In this document: positions 45,140 to 55,261 of the stretch, in pieces
Layout of the letters: each line of letters begins with the position of its first letter
Position numbering within the stretch: position 1 is the stretch's first letter
Origin: Gigaspora rosea
Taxonomy: Eukaryota > Glomeromycota > Glomeromycetes > Diversisporales > Gigasporaceae
Assembly: GCA_003550325.1 (NCBI GenBank)
Contig: QKWP01000031.1
Coordinates: 118,124 to 182,123 of the forward strand
DNA length: 64,000 nucleotides
Direction of reading: 5' to 3'
Translations under genes and position numbers: made by a program
The notes under the pieces: model-generated
The model's input: the letters and a program-made list of their open reading frames with translations, nothing else
What the model was told of the DNA's origin: nothing
Database searches by the model: none

Positions 45140-45918
45140 TTAAAGGTCTTTGCTTAATTCTATCTCTGCAGATTTTCGATAATAAATAAATGCCTTATAT
45201 TCATCTTTTTTAACTCCAATTCCATTAAGATAACAATATCCAACGTTACTTGCTCCGATTTCATGTTCCAAATTTGCAGATTTTTGAAAATAAATGAATG
45301 CTTTACGCCCATCCGGTATAACACCAATTCCATTTAGATAACAATATCCAACGTTATTTGTACCGCTAGGGTTACCATATTAGCAGATATTTGATAATAA
45401 ATAAATGCATTATATTCATTCTTTTCAACTCCAATTCCATGTTCATAACAATATCCAACCATATATGTTGCTCTGTCGTTCCCCATTTTAGAAGATTTTT
45501 GATAATAAAAAAATGCCATAGGTTTATCCATTTCAACCCATTTACCATAATAATAACAACTTGCAAGAATGAGTTGAACTGTATGATTGTCTTTATTATT
45601 TAAACAAAACTTGACAATATGATAAGGGTTTTGCCTCTTTTCCATCAGAAATTGATCTATTGTATCAAGAATTGAACTAGAATATTTGCCTTTCAATTTT
45701 TCTTCATTATATAAATCACACATTTCTTTAACAATTTCATTGAGAAATTTCTGCGAAAAGTTTTGAAACTTGTTGTCTTCTAAATATAATTGAGTATCAT
45801 CGTTATCTATTTGAATAAAATCCGATGGTCCGTAAATTTTTTTTGATTGCTTTACAAAAAGGTTATTGCAAATTGACATCCTGTCGCAGGAAAACTGCGT
45901 TTGAATATGAGGTATCAA
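45140..45918 (-). pseudogene. Sel1-repeat protein gene with one frameshift
   Basis: An N-terminal non-repeat part (about 110 residues) is followed by four Sel1 repeats: LASCYYYGKWVEMDKPMAFF, MVGYCYEHGIGVEKNEYNAF, NVGYCYLNGIGVIPDGRKAF and NVGYCYLNGIGVKKDEYKAF, ending KDL at a TAA (45140). Sel1 repeats are TPR-like scaffolds; in Rhizophagus they often follow a kinase domain, which is not found upstream here. The frame shifts between repeats 2 and 3, near 45370, where one G seems missing from ATGGTAACCC; with one extra G the frame would continue. So it is a young pseudogene or a base error in the assembly. Start at 45918 or the inner ATG (MSICNN). Confidence 0.7.
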
Positions 45919-46421
45919 ATTTTATTAACTTTTTGAAGGCATGTATTACGTTGCACGACATTCATTTTATCAACCAATTTATCAGTAACTGCATTGGAAA
46001 TGTTACGTACATACGTATATTTCGTAACACTAAGGTTAGAGTAAGTAGTTAAATATAAAATTACCCAATTAAATTTTATTAGCGCGCTAAAGGTAGTTTC
46101 TTATACCGATTTTGAAAAATAAACGATTTCTGACAAAATAAACGTTTGTTTTTGAATTTTCCTGATAACGTTATTCTACACCTTACTTATTTAATATTTC
46201 ATAATCCGCCCACAAACCTTGCACACATTCAAGAATGGCCCAGATAATACATTATATTATGTATTTCATATTTGTATTTTGTATGACAATGTTTATAGAA
46301 GAGTGACGAATTATGATTATATATTTGCAATCTAAATTAACTCTCAAAATTTTTTAAGTTAATTCATGAATCTCGAGTTGACACGAGTCAATAGGGTTTT
46401 GTTCAACTATGTAAATAAAAA
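45919..46421. other. Intergenic upstream of the Sel1 gene
   Basis: No gene or repeat recognised. If the Sel1 gene is expressed, its promoter lies here. Confidence 0.3.
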
Positions 46422-46926
46422 CTATATATGGTATCATATAAAAATTAATTATTAATAGTAACTGGGATTATTTATACTTTTTTTTATATATAATTTAATA
46501 GTAAAGAATGACTTACATGTTTTTAGATATTCAGAGCGAATGCTTTAATTTTTCAATAATTTTAGCATAAATCGATTCTTAACACGTTCATAACGAAGTT
46601 ACGTTGAAACCTTTTTGAAATTAATATTTAAAAATTCAAAAATTCAGGTTCATATTATGAACTACTCTAAGAGAGGTATTTTCGTTGTGTGTAAGAAATT
46701 TAATACTAGAACAAAATTTTTAACATAACCAAGTTATAAATGTTTAAGAATCTATTATGCTGAAATAATTGAGAAAGTATAATGATTCGCTCTAGGCATC
46801 TAAAAGTGTAAAGTCAATCTTTACTATTAAATTATATATAACTTATATAAAATGATAAATAGTCATTATCACTATTCTAATCGAAAAAATCATTGATAAT
46901 TAATTTTTATATGGCACCACATATAG
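46422..46926. mobile_element. Palindromic MITE, about 505 bp
   Basis: The two halves are inverted copies: ATATGGTATCATATAAAAAT, GGGATTATTTATACTTT, TAATAGTAAAGAATGACTTA and TTTAGATATTCAGAGCGAAT on the left face their complements on the right. The same words build 13768-14152 inside the hAT element. No ORF; no clear duplication. Confidence 0.7.
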
Positions 46927-47306
46927 GCTTGATTTGCATAGTTGACCTAACATCCAACGAGTCAAATTAGTTTATAACAACATTTTAGTTAACTTTCATT
47001 GATTTTTTGAATAGATTTAAATAACGTTGCTATACTTAACAGTTATATTAATTATAATATATATATCGGTTATATAATTTTTTAGCATCCGTAAATGTGT
47101 GCCATGTCTGCCTCTAGATAGTATTTATTAGAAAACAATAAGCCTTAAGCAATTTACAACATTAAGTTGACAATGTAATTCATACAAAAATTTTGGAAGT
47201 TAAAAATATAAAACTACCAAATTTCATCCTAAAAATTATAATGCAGCAAAATGAATGAAAATGAATAATTGTATAAAAAACCTTTAAGCAAATTATAAAT
47301 TATAAA
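46927..47306. other. Intergenic, 3' of the P450
   Basis: AT-rich, no repeat or gene seen. The P450 3' untranslated region and polyadenylation signals would be here. Confidence 0.3.
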
Positions 47307-49150
47307 TTATAACGACGGTTTCCTGGGCTTAATTTTGATTCTTAACTCTAGACAATTGGTACCGAACCCGGTATGCATTTTCAATGGAGCTCCAATATCC
47401 ACTAATTTTACATCGTATTTTTTGAACATCAATGCCATAAAAGATAACATGTTAGTCATTGCTAACTTCCTTCCAGGACAAAGTCTCATGCCACCACCAA
47501 AAATAACTAACGAATATTTATCTTTGTCATGAATAGATTTTTTATTCTCCTTATCAGAATTGTTTAAATCATCATTAAATTCATCCAAATCATTTTGTAA
47601 ATAAAACCTGTTCGGATCAAAAATAGTAGGGTTAGCCCAATACTTCTCATTCATATGAACACAGGCATAATTTAAATGAAATACAGTTTTTGCTGGCCAT
47701 ATGTATCCAGCAACTTCGCATTTTGCACTTGCAACTCTTTTTGATATTGGAACCACTGGCATCATACGAGAAGTTTCTTTAATTATCGCTTCACAATACT
47801 TGAGTTTTGCAAGATGATTGGCGGTTATACATAATGTGTTAGAAAAATTATCAGGAAAAACTGAATCGATTTCATCAAACATTTTTTGTTTTATGTGTGG
47901 ATTACTACAAATGTAGTAAATTATGTAACATAAGGTGTTTGAAGACTGCAAGAATAAGATGAAGATGTGTGTAATTGTACATATTAACAATACACGAATA
48001 ATATAATGTACAGTACATAAATATAACATACCGTTTCAGTTCCAGCAAGAAAAACGTCAAATAAAAGAGCTCTAATATTATCATCAGTTAAGGTCTCTGT
48101 CATATTACTTTTTGAATCATTATTTGCAGTAATGAGAATAGATAACAAATCATGTTTTGATTTTAATTTCTGGGGAGTATTTGCAAATTCAAAATTCCTT
48201 CTTTCAATCATATTATTTAGTGTTTTTGTTATGTAATCTCCATTTTCTAGAAGAACATTGGTTTTTTTCTTATAATATGGCAAATAACGTCTCAAGATTG
48301 GATGAACAACATTAAAGAACATTAATCCTCTTATATAAATCATGACTGCTTGGGTAAATTTATCAGAATTATATGACTTAGAATCATCAAAAAGAGAACT
48401 TTCAAGTTTAGATTTATCTGAGTTGAACGTATTGTAATATGCTGCCATTGAGCAACCTTTTTCACCAGTTACTACTATTGAAATATTATCGGCCATAAAC
48501 CTATTTATCCATTGTAAAAAATCCATTTCAAGCCAAGTATCATTACATGATTGAGATTTTTTAAGCGAATTCCAGTGTCCATCTAATTCTTCAAATAATT
48601 CATTAGCACGTTTTATAACTTCTTTATTGAAACCAGGCGTTGAAATTGATTGTAAAAGAAAATATTTATTAATTTTCCAAGACTCGTAATTAATATTCAA
48701 AAACATTCCTCGTCCAAAATTTCCAAGCAAATCCATTGCTGGCGTATGTTCAAATTTCGCAAATAAAGCCAAATTTTTTGAAGGAGATAATAAATTCTCA
48801 AAGTAATCCGTTTTAGTGATAACTATTCTTCTGTAACCACTACATCTGAATTCACAAATATCCCCATATTTTTGATATAGGTCTGCAGTAAGACGTTTGA
48901 AGTCGCCATCAAAAAAGAAATTCTATGAATAGTTTAATGAATATTACTGTAACATAAAACAATTTAATTATACTCAAACATAAAAAAAAAATCATACCTC
49001 TAGTTCAAATGGTAAAGGTAGAGGACCAGGAAGTGGATTGGGACGGGTGAAATAATCATAGTAAAAACGAAAAAGGTATAAAAGGAATGTTAAAAAGATA
49101 ATGAGCAGATAGTCAGCAGTATAAAATGATTCAATAATTCGAAAGGACAT
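47307..49150 (-). CDS. Cytochrome P450, 3 exons, 560 residues
   Basis: Exons 48998-49150, 48032-48922 and 47307-47945 with GT-AG introns of 75 and 86 bp. The N-terminus has a membrane anchor (about residues 10-30, ADYLLIIFLTFLLYLF) followed by the Pro-rich hinge RPNPLPGPLPLP, typical of endoplasmic-reticulum P450s. I-helix oxygen-binding motif FLAGTET (342-348), K-helix ExxR (Glu405-Arg408, KETSR), PxxFxPxRF-like FDPNRF, and the haem-ligand loop FGGGMRLCPGRKLA with Cys at about 504. All key residues are present and length is as expected (about 500-560), so it looks functional: a haem monooxygenase needing an NADPH-P450 reductase partner. The substrate cannot be told. No neighbouring gene suggests a pathway. 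Confidence 0.92.
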
Positions 49151-49258
49151 TTTGTAGAATGAAGCCTCTGGTTAGTATGCGCGTACGTATGTGTGTATTT
49201 ATAATAACCTATACATTAAACTCCTCTTGCATTTTATAAGTGCATCCATATTAAACTA
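49151..49258 (-). promoter_or_regulatory. Short upstream region of the P450
   Basis: Only about 110 bp separate the P450 start from the hAT-type element at 49267. The native promoter is therefore partly displaced, and element sequence now lies in the likely control region. A CGTACGTATG word lies near 49182. No defined site is recognised. Confidence 0.3.
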
Positions 49259-49266
49259 GTTATGGT

Positions 49267-50133
49267 TAGTGATGGGCAAATCCGGTTTTTTAAAAATCCC
49301 GCGGGATCCCGCGCGGGATTCGCGGGATCTGAATAGAGTTTCTGAATTTTTCACGATTAATAAATATATATTTATATATCATCACTAGGAATGTAATTTC
49401 TCGTTAAAATAATAATCATTTCTTATAAATCTTACTACATTTATTACAAATAAAAATGCATTACCTACTTTTAAAACATTTGGATCTTATAATTTTATTA
49501 AATTCATCAATTCAGATTTATCAATTTTTTAAATTATTATTATATAAATATATATTTAAAATTATAATGGTAACAAAGCGATCAAATCATAAGCGTGTAA
49601 AAATTTATAAGTAATCAGGTGCATATTCAGGTATAATGTGCTAAAATTTATAAGTGATCAGGTACTGTACATACGTACAAAAATTTATAACCAGGATATA
49701 AGCTTATACATACAAAAATTCATAAGCCAATCAGTTATGTGATTCAGAAATTATAAGCTCGATTATGAATTTCTTATGAGTCGTCTCGAATTTTATTTAA
49801 CCTTATCAGTTATCAAAGACTCTTACGTTCTAGCACATTTGAATGCACATCTATGCAATGTCGGCGGAAAGAACCAATAGAATTATGGGCCCCGTGATGA
49901 TCAGCAATCAGTGTAACTCACTCTAGGTTACACATAAAGAATTGCTTCGACTTATACGTATATATGTGGAACGAGAAATAAATAAAAAGTTTAATATTTT
50001 TATGTAAGTACATCAAATACTAATTCGGAATTGGCCCACTTATGTTAAAGCAGGCCGGATTATTTGTTACAGATGATATGCTAACGCAGGCCAGAAAATC
50101 TTATATTAAAAATCCCGTGCATCCCCATCACTA
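49267..50133. mobile_element. Non-autonomous hAT-type element, TSD GTTATGGT
   Basis: Inverted ends TAGTGATGGG / CCCATCACTA. The flanking GTTATGGT at 49259-49266 and 50134-50141 is a perfect 8-bp duplication. Subterminal GC-rich words (CCCGCGGGATCCCGCGCGGG) lie at the left. No transposase. Several TACGTAC/AAATTTATAAG words lie inside (49600-49730). Confidence 0.85.
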
Positions 50134-50623
50134 GTTATGGTTAAAACAAATGCCGGATTAAATTGCGGCGCTATTTTTTTTTCAGTATGACTAAAATGGG
50201 TATACATCAGTTTAGAAATTTATTTTTGCTTGTTACTCAATATTATGAACTTATTTAGAGTAAGGGTCGATATTAATTATTTTGGTCTAACGAATTTAAC
50301 GAATTTAGGCCAAAATCCCTATAAATTAGACCACATTAGGTTAGTATTAGGCCACGAAAGTTATATTTTCGTTTTGCATTATCGGATGTCCGCAGTAATT
50401 TTCGGCCGATTTTGAGCAAGATTTGCAAAGTATTGGTATTTTTAGCTAAAGTTCGTCAAATAAATAAAGCTATAGAAAAGTTATTTCCCTATGCCGTATA
50501 TTCCCGAAAATAAGCTACCTTTTTTTTGGACGATTTTAAGTAAAAAAAGAAACCCGGGGTAGCTTATTTTTCGGGATATACAGGTTTTAAAAGATTTATG
50601 CTCAATCGATAGGGGTAGCTTAG
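50134..50623. other. Intergenic with a 24-bp stem foldback
   Basis: At 50496-50582, GTATATTCCCGAAAATAAGC TACC pairs with GGTA GCTTATTTTTCGGGATATAC (1 mismatch) around a loop of about 40 nt. No gene. Confidence 0.55.
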
Positions 50624-50870
50624 CTCGTTTGAAGTTAATTTTTTGGCTAACATCACCCCCACCTCCCCCGCTCCCCCGACAACGAACAGCCAATCAAAAC
50701 GCTGGATGACTCTCACCAGTCACTTGATTTATATCAACCAATTAAATTGGCCCATCTTTGTTCATTTTTATATGTTCGTTTCATATGTTCGTTTCATCTT
50801 ACACCCTCACCCCTCCCGAGAGTCCTGGAAAAGTGATGTTAACCAAAGAAACAAACTTCAAACGGCCTTA
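50624..50870. mobile_element. Relative of the TTAAGGCCGTT MITE
   Basis: It runs from CTCGTTTGAAGTTAATTTTT and GGCTAACATCACCCCC to AGTGATGTTAACC and TTCAAACGGCCTTA. The interior matches 37627-37878 inverted (GCCAATCAAAACGCTG, TCTCACCAGTCAC, TATGTTCGTTTCATATGTTC). The left terminus is worn. Confidence 0.7.
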
Positions 50871-51722
50871 TTATCGGATGTTTAAAAAATTCTCACGCGT
50901 ACCCTATTAGTTTGGAAATAGGCACATGTTACGTACTAATGATACCAGGAACGTAGTCATGAAATTGACAGAGTGTATAGTTACCTGCCATCTAGAATGG
51001 TATTCGCAAAATCTTGTATTTGATTGGACATTAAAAATCTATAATTTCATATGTCAATGTGCTGTGCTGGTGAACATACTTTACTGGTGTTTTATGCTTA
51101 ACTTTTTCTATTTTTAGTGGATGGCTAATGCCATGTATCCACGTGATTTTTTGAAATTTTAGTTAAAATTCGTATCAGAGTCTGTTTGGCATTAGGGTCG
51201 GGGTTAGGGTTAGGACCAATATAGGTAAAATTGCCTTCCCGACATTTTTTATTAATGGTCCAAGATAAGTTTCGAATGCCTTATGCTCTTGCGTTTTTTT
51301 GTTTTTGACTTCTTCGGGTTGATCCGTGTAAACAAAATTTCGCGACTCCGTTTGGTTGATTTACACGAAAGACGACCCCCAGAAAAGTAATTTAACGTAA
51401 CACAAACGTCGAAATGGTTGCTCATAAGCGCTAAACTAAACTAAAATAAATTTATCATTGCGTAAATTAATAATATTCTAATAATTTGTCCTTTTCAAAG
51501 TCGGTTTATTAAGTATTCTTAGCATGTTTGTAGTTAATAATAACGAAGAATGTTTTGATGATAATAAAGAAAAATAGGTTTCTTTTTTCTTATTTGTTGA
51601 TAATGATTGATGATATTGATACTTACATTTGCATAAAGGTTAATGATAAGTTTTTCGTGTAACCGTGATAAATTTTCTGAAGATACTGTACTTCTAGGCA
51701 TTGTATTATGCAATGTCAAGCA
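50871..51722. repeat. Intergenic with a TTAGGG-like tract and dispersed repeat
   Basis: TTAGGGTCGGGGTTAGGGTT lies at about 51193-51212, followed by AAAATTGCCTTCCCGACATT and TATTAATGGTCCAAGAT, a copy of 44290-44440. No gene recognised; two short open frames have no family resemblance. Confidence 0.5.
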
Positions 51723-51981
51723 TGGTCTTTTTCGATTTTTAACGTCTGCTCTACCTTGCTTAATGCGTTGGGGTGCGTCGATTGTAAATTAGGTTTGCAT
51801 AAATAGATCATATTCTTGTGTTGCGAATACAAAGTAAAATTTCCAATTATATAATATAATTGAAATTTTACTTTGAATTCGCAACGCAGGAATATGCTCT
51901 CCTTATGCAAACCTGATTTACACTCGATGCACTCCAACACATTAAACAAGGTAGGGCAGCCGTTATAAATCGAAAAGACCA
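51723..51981. mobile_element. Long foldback element, arms about 125 bp
   Basis: TGGTCTTTTTCGATTTTTAA, CTCTACCTTGCTTAATGCGT, GGTTTGCATAA and AAAGTAAAATTTC run into the centre and then repeat inverted, with roughly 80-85% match over the arms. Transcribed, it would make a long hairpin. No target duplication seen. Confidence 0.7.
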
Positions 51982-53768
51982 CTGATATCATAATCAATCA
52001 ATGGATTCTTACAAAATAACAAATTTGTCATATCAGATATACTGCTCCTATGATAGTAGACCCACTTGAGTTTTTACTAATGAAATTCTGGTGAAATGTG
52101 ACAGACCCTGGGTATGCAGCGAAATATGGTACTAATACTATCAGGTTTGGAAAATATTTAACCAATCAAGTCATACTCTAATTGTCTCTCTTAAGTTCGA
52201 TTCAGCTAAATTAACGAAAGAATTGCAAACAATTTAAAAAATACCATGCTTATGTTTAAATAAAGGTACTGTATGTGTTATACTGCAGTTTCAGAATTTA
52301 TTATACGTGTAATTGCAGTTATTAAAGAAACATTGATTAAATATTTATGAAAAATACATATATGATAATTAATAAAATTGATCATAATTATGTAGATAAA
52401 TAATTGGAATATTAGGAATTTTAATAATAAAATAAAAGTTTAATTAAGTATAAAAATATGATTTATCAATTGATATATTTTTAATAACTCCTAATTTATA
52501 GCAAAAACATCGTACATTTGTGTATTCTAATTAGTGTTAGAAATTAAAAAACAGTATGTCAAATTTTGTGAACATGCTTATTTTATTAATGTTCATATTA
52601 AAGAAAATAATAATCATAAATAAAATTTTATTAATTTGATAATTTTCAATATTGGTTCTTAATCAAATATAATTATTTATTATTTGTTATACTAATTTTT
52701 TTAAATATATAATATATTATAAATAAATTCTCTAAATTTACAGTATAGCTTAGTTCTGGTTTGTACTATTTTTATTTTACTTATCATAAATAAATCCATT
52801 TTTTATAATCAATTTTATAGGCAATTTTATGATTTGTAATCTTTGTTGATTGTTATAATAGTATTTTAATAAATATATTATACATTATAAAATAAAAGAC
52901 TGATTAATCGAAAACTACTTCATTTTTAATATAAGTTTAGCCTAAACTATGCAACATTATAATTATCTGAATCAGGATTTTTTACTTCTATTTATTCTTA
53001 TTAACTTCTATTTTATTTCTTATATTATTTCTTATATTATTTAAATATATTTTTTAAAGAGATACTACAATTAAAGTTTTGTAATTCAAGTAGGCTACTT
53101 CTTAGTTTGGTAGTGACAGTAACAGAATTTCTTTTCTAGTTCCAGGCTTAGTTTTATTTCAGGCTCTTTTATTATATACTAATTTAATATAACTAATTCA
53201 TAATAACTTAAAAACTAGCTACTATAAATTTTATAATTATAAATATAGCTAAATATACATGTAACTATATACTGTATTATTATTTTTAATAACAATTTCA
53301 ATATAGATTACTACTTCTAGCTTTAAATAGTTCAACCAGTTTCTTTATATAATTACCTTTATATATTATACTTTTTATTTAGCTAGTTTGCTTTTTTACT
53401 ATATTTTCTAGCTATTGTAGTAACTAACTTTCTACTCTAATTTAAGATTATATATACCAGAGATATTCTTTATCCTGATTAAACCCAATTTTTTGAACAG
53501 ATCTTGAATGTATTCACTATATTTCTCATTACTTTAGTTTATATTACCTTAATATTACTCTTTAAACCAACTGCCTAAAGACGTTAATATTGTATGTAAC
53601 CTCCTTTATAGGTCAGAACTTAGTTGCATAACTTTATATAACAGAACATTTTAAAACACCACCATTATCACATATGTACCTGCATTCTATATCTGAACCA
53701 CTTTTTAAAAATTCTTATTTGCCATATTTGTGCATAATAATGCCTGCGCCTATTTTAAACCATGCATG
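51982..53768. other. AT-rich intergenic DNA, partly duplicated
   Basis: Positions 52130-52700 match 60110-60750 (CAGGTTTGGAAAATATTT, TTAAGTTCGATTCAGCTAAA-like, GGATTGCAAACAATT-like, ATAATTGCAGTTATTAAAG-like). The rest is extreme AT DNA with TAGCTA words (53130-53420) and no gene that I can support. A minus-strand stretch near 53440-53570 gives short protein-like runs but no recognised family. Confidence 0.45.
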
Positions 53769-53899
53769 CAGGGTTGGCAATGGAGCCAATGGTGCTTAAC
53801 AGTTGTGCGAATGGAGATCAAAAAATGAGTATCCATTAGCTCCATTCAGAGCTTTATTTGCAGTTCCATTTTGTTCCATTGAGCTCCATTGCAACCCTG
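53769..53899. mobile_element. Small hAT-like MITE, CAGGGTTG ends
   Basis: CAGGGTTGGCAATGGAGC at the left and CAGGGTTGCAATGGAGC inverted at the right. CAGGG ends are common in hAT elements. The 8-bp flanks (CATGCATG, TAAGTACG) do not match. Confidence 0.55.
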
Positions 53900-54655
53900 T
53901 AAGTACGTTATTTTGATGTGGACATGCGCCTTATTTTAAGTAAAAATAATTTTTTTAAAAAATCTTATATTTGAATAAAGCTCATACTAACTAACTCAAT
54001 TATTAGAAAACATATTAAGTATCATTTTTCCGCGCATCATGAGGGTGTTACTAAAATATGAAATACATTTATGAGTATTCTATCCCTTCTATTTTCGTGC
54101 AATACATGCTAAATGTTACAGTCTAAAATACAGTGTGGATTAAAAAACCAGATATTTCTAACTGAAAAAAAAACTTTTAACAGATGTTATGTACAAAACT
54201 TCTTTTTCATGTCTGTTGTCTAACAGGCCATAAGCTATCTAAAAAAAAAAAAAAGAAAGACTAAAAAATGACTATCGATGTGCAAGCAACTGCAAGATTG
54301 TATAAAAGGGTTGGGTAGGGTGGGATGGAAAAATACAATACAGGGTCAGATTAGCATAAAACGCAGAAACCACTTTATCTGTAAAAGGCTCTCCTCTTAA
54401 ACATTAATGACGATTATTAATCAATGATACTACATCCTAAATACTCATATATGAATTCAATCAATAAATAAACAATTCAATAATGAATCATATGATTAAT
54501 ATACCCGTGATCGATTCGAGATAAAATGTTACTCAAATACTTTCATATAGGGCAACTTATAAGGTGGCATTATTTTGAATAATATTACTAATTTTTCAAA
54601 AAGCCAAAAATTCGATTAACGCCCAGCCCGTTATTATTCGCAAATACAGTATAGA
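53900..54655. other. Intergenic, nothing recognised
   Basis: A poly-A run lies at 54241-54255 and a GGGTTGGGTAGGGTGGGATGG block at about 54308. No gene. Confidence 0.3.
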
Positions 54656-54907
54656 TAGTGATGTGCCATTTATATAATGTCTGAAATTTTTTAACATCAG
54701 TACGTATAGATGTATAGTGTGTATAGTATGTGAAATACGTATAGTACGCGTATAATAAATAAATTATCTATATACAAAATTTTGCAAGGAATAATTTTGC
54801 TTAGAAAATAAAAAGGCGGTTTCATAAGGGAAAATTTAAGATATGAATAGTTTTATAGAATCTTCTAAAAATTTTTTGCGTACTGTACTATACGCAGCAC
54901 ATCATTA
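54656..54907. mobile_element. hAT-type MITE, TSD AGTATAGA
   Basis: Inverted ends TAGTGATGTGCC / GCACATCATTA. AGTATAGA flanks both sides (54648-54655, 54908-54915). GTACGTATAG and GTACTGTACTATACG words inside resemble those in 26495-26669, so it is the same family at a second locus. Confidence 0.82.
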
Positions 54908-55261
54908 AGTATAGATACTTGACTATAATCATCGCAGTTGATAGAAAACTATTGAGAAAGAGTAATTAATATAATTAATATCTAGAAAGAATAAATGAGG
55001 TACATAAAACTAATATAATATATATATATTTATAAACAAAGCTAATAAAAATATTTCTATAACAATGATTGGAAAGGTTAAAACTAAATTAATTATCATG
55101 AGTTTTCATCTAAAAATTAAAAAAAAACCAAATTAATATGTATTAAGCGATATAATTATTTGACTAAAAATTAAAAAAAAAACCAAATTAATATGAATTA
55201 AGTGATATAATTATTTGACCAAAAATAATGTAGATATGAACAAACCTGAGATTTGGTTTAT
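54908..55261. other. 3' flank of the permease, short tandem repeat
   Basis: Two units of about 72 bp at 55108-55180 and 55164-55225 share AAAATTAAAAAAAAACCAAA, TTAATATG.ATTAAG and GATATAATTATTTGAC. Part of this flank is also present at 37550-37600. Confidence 0.5.

Noticed and set aside
53130-53570. A possible reverse-transcriptase remnant on the minus strand
   Set aside because: Only short protein-like runs occur and none matches a motif that I can name; AT-rich chance frames explain them.
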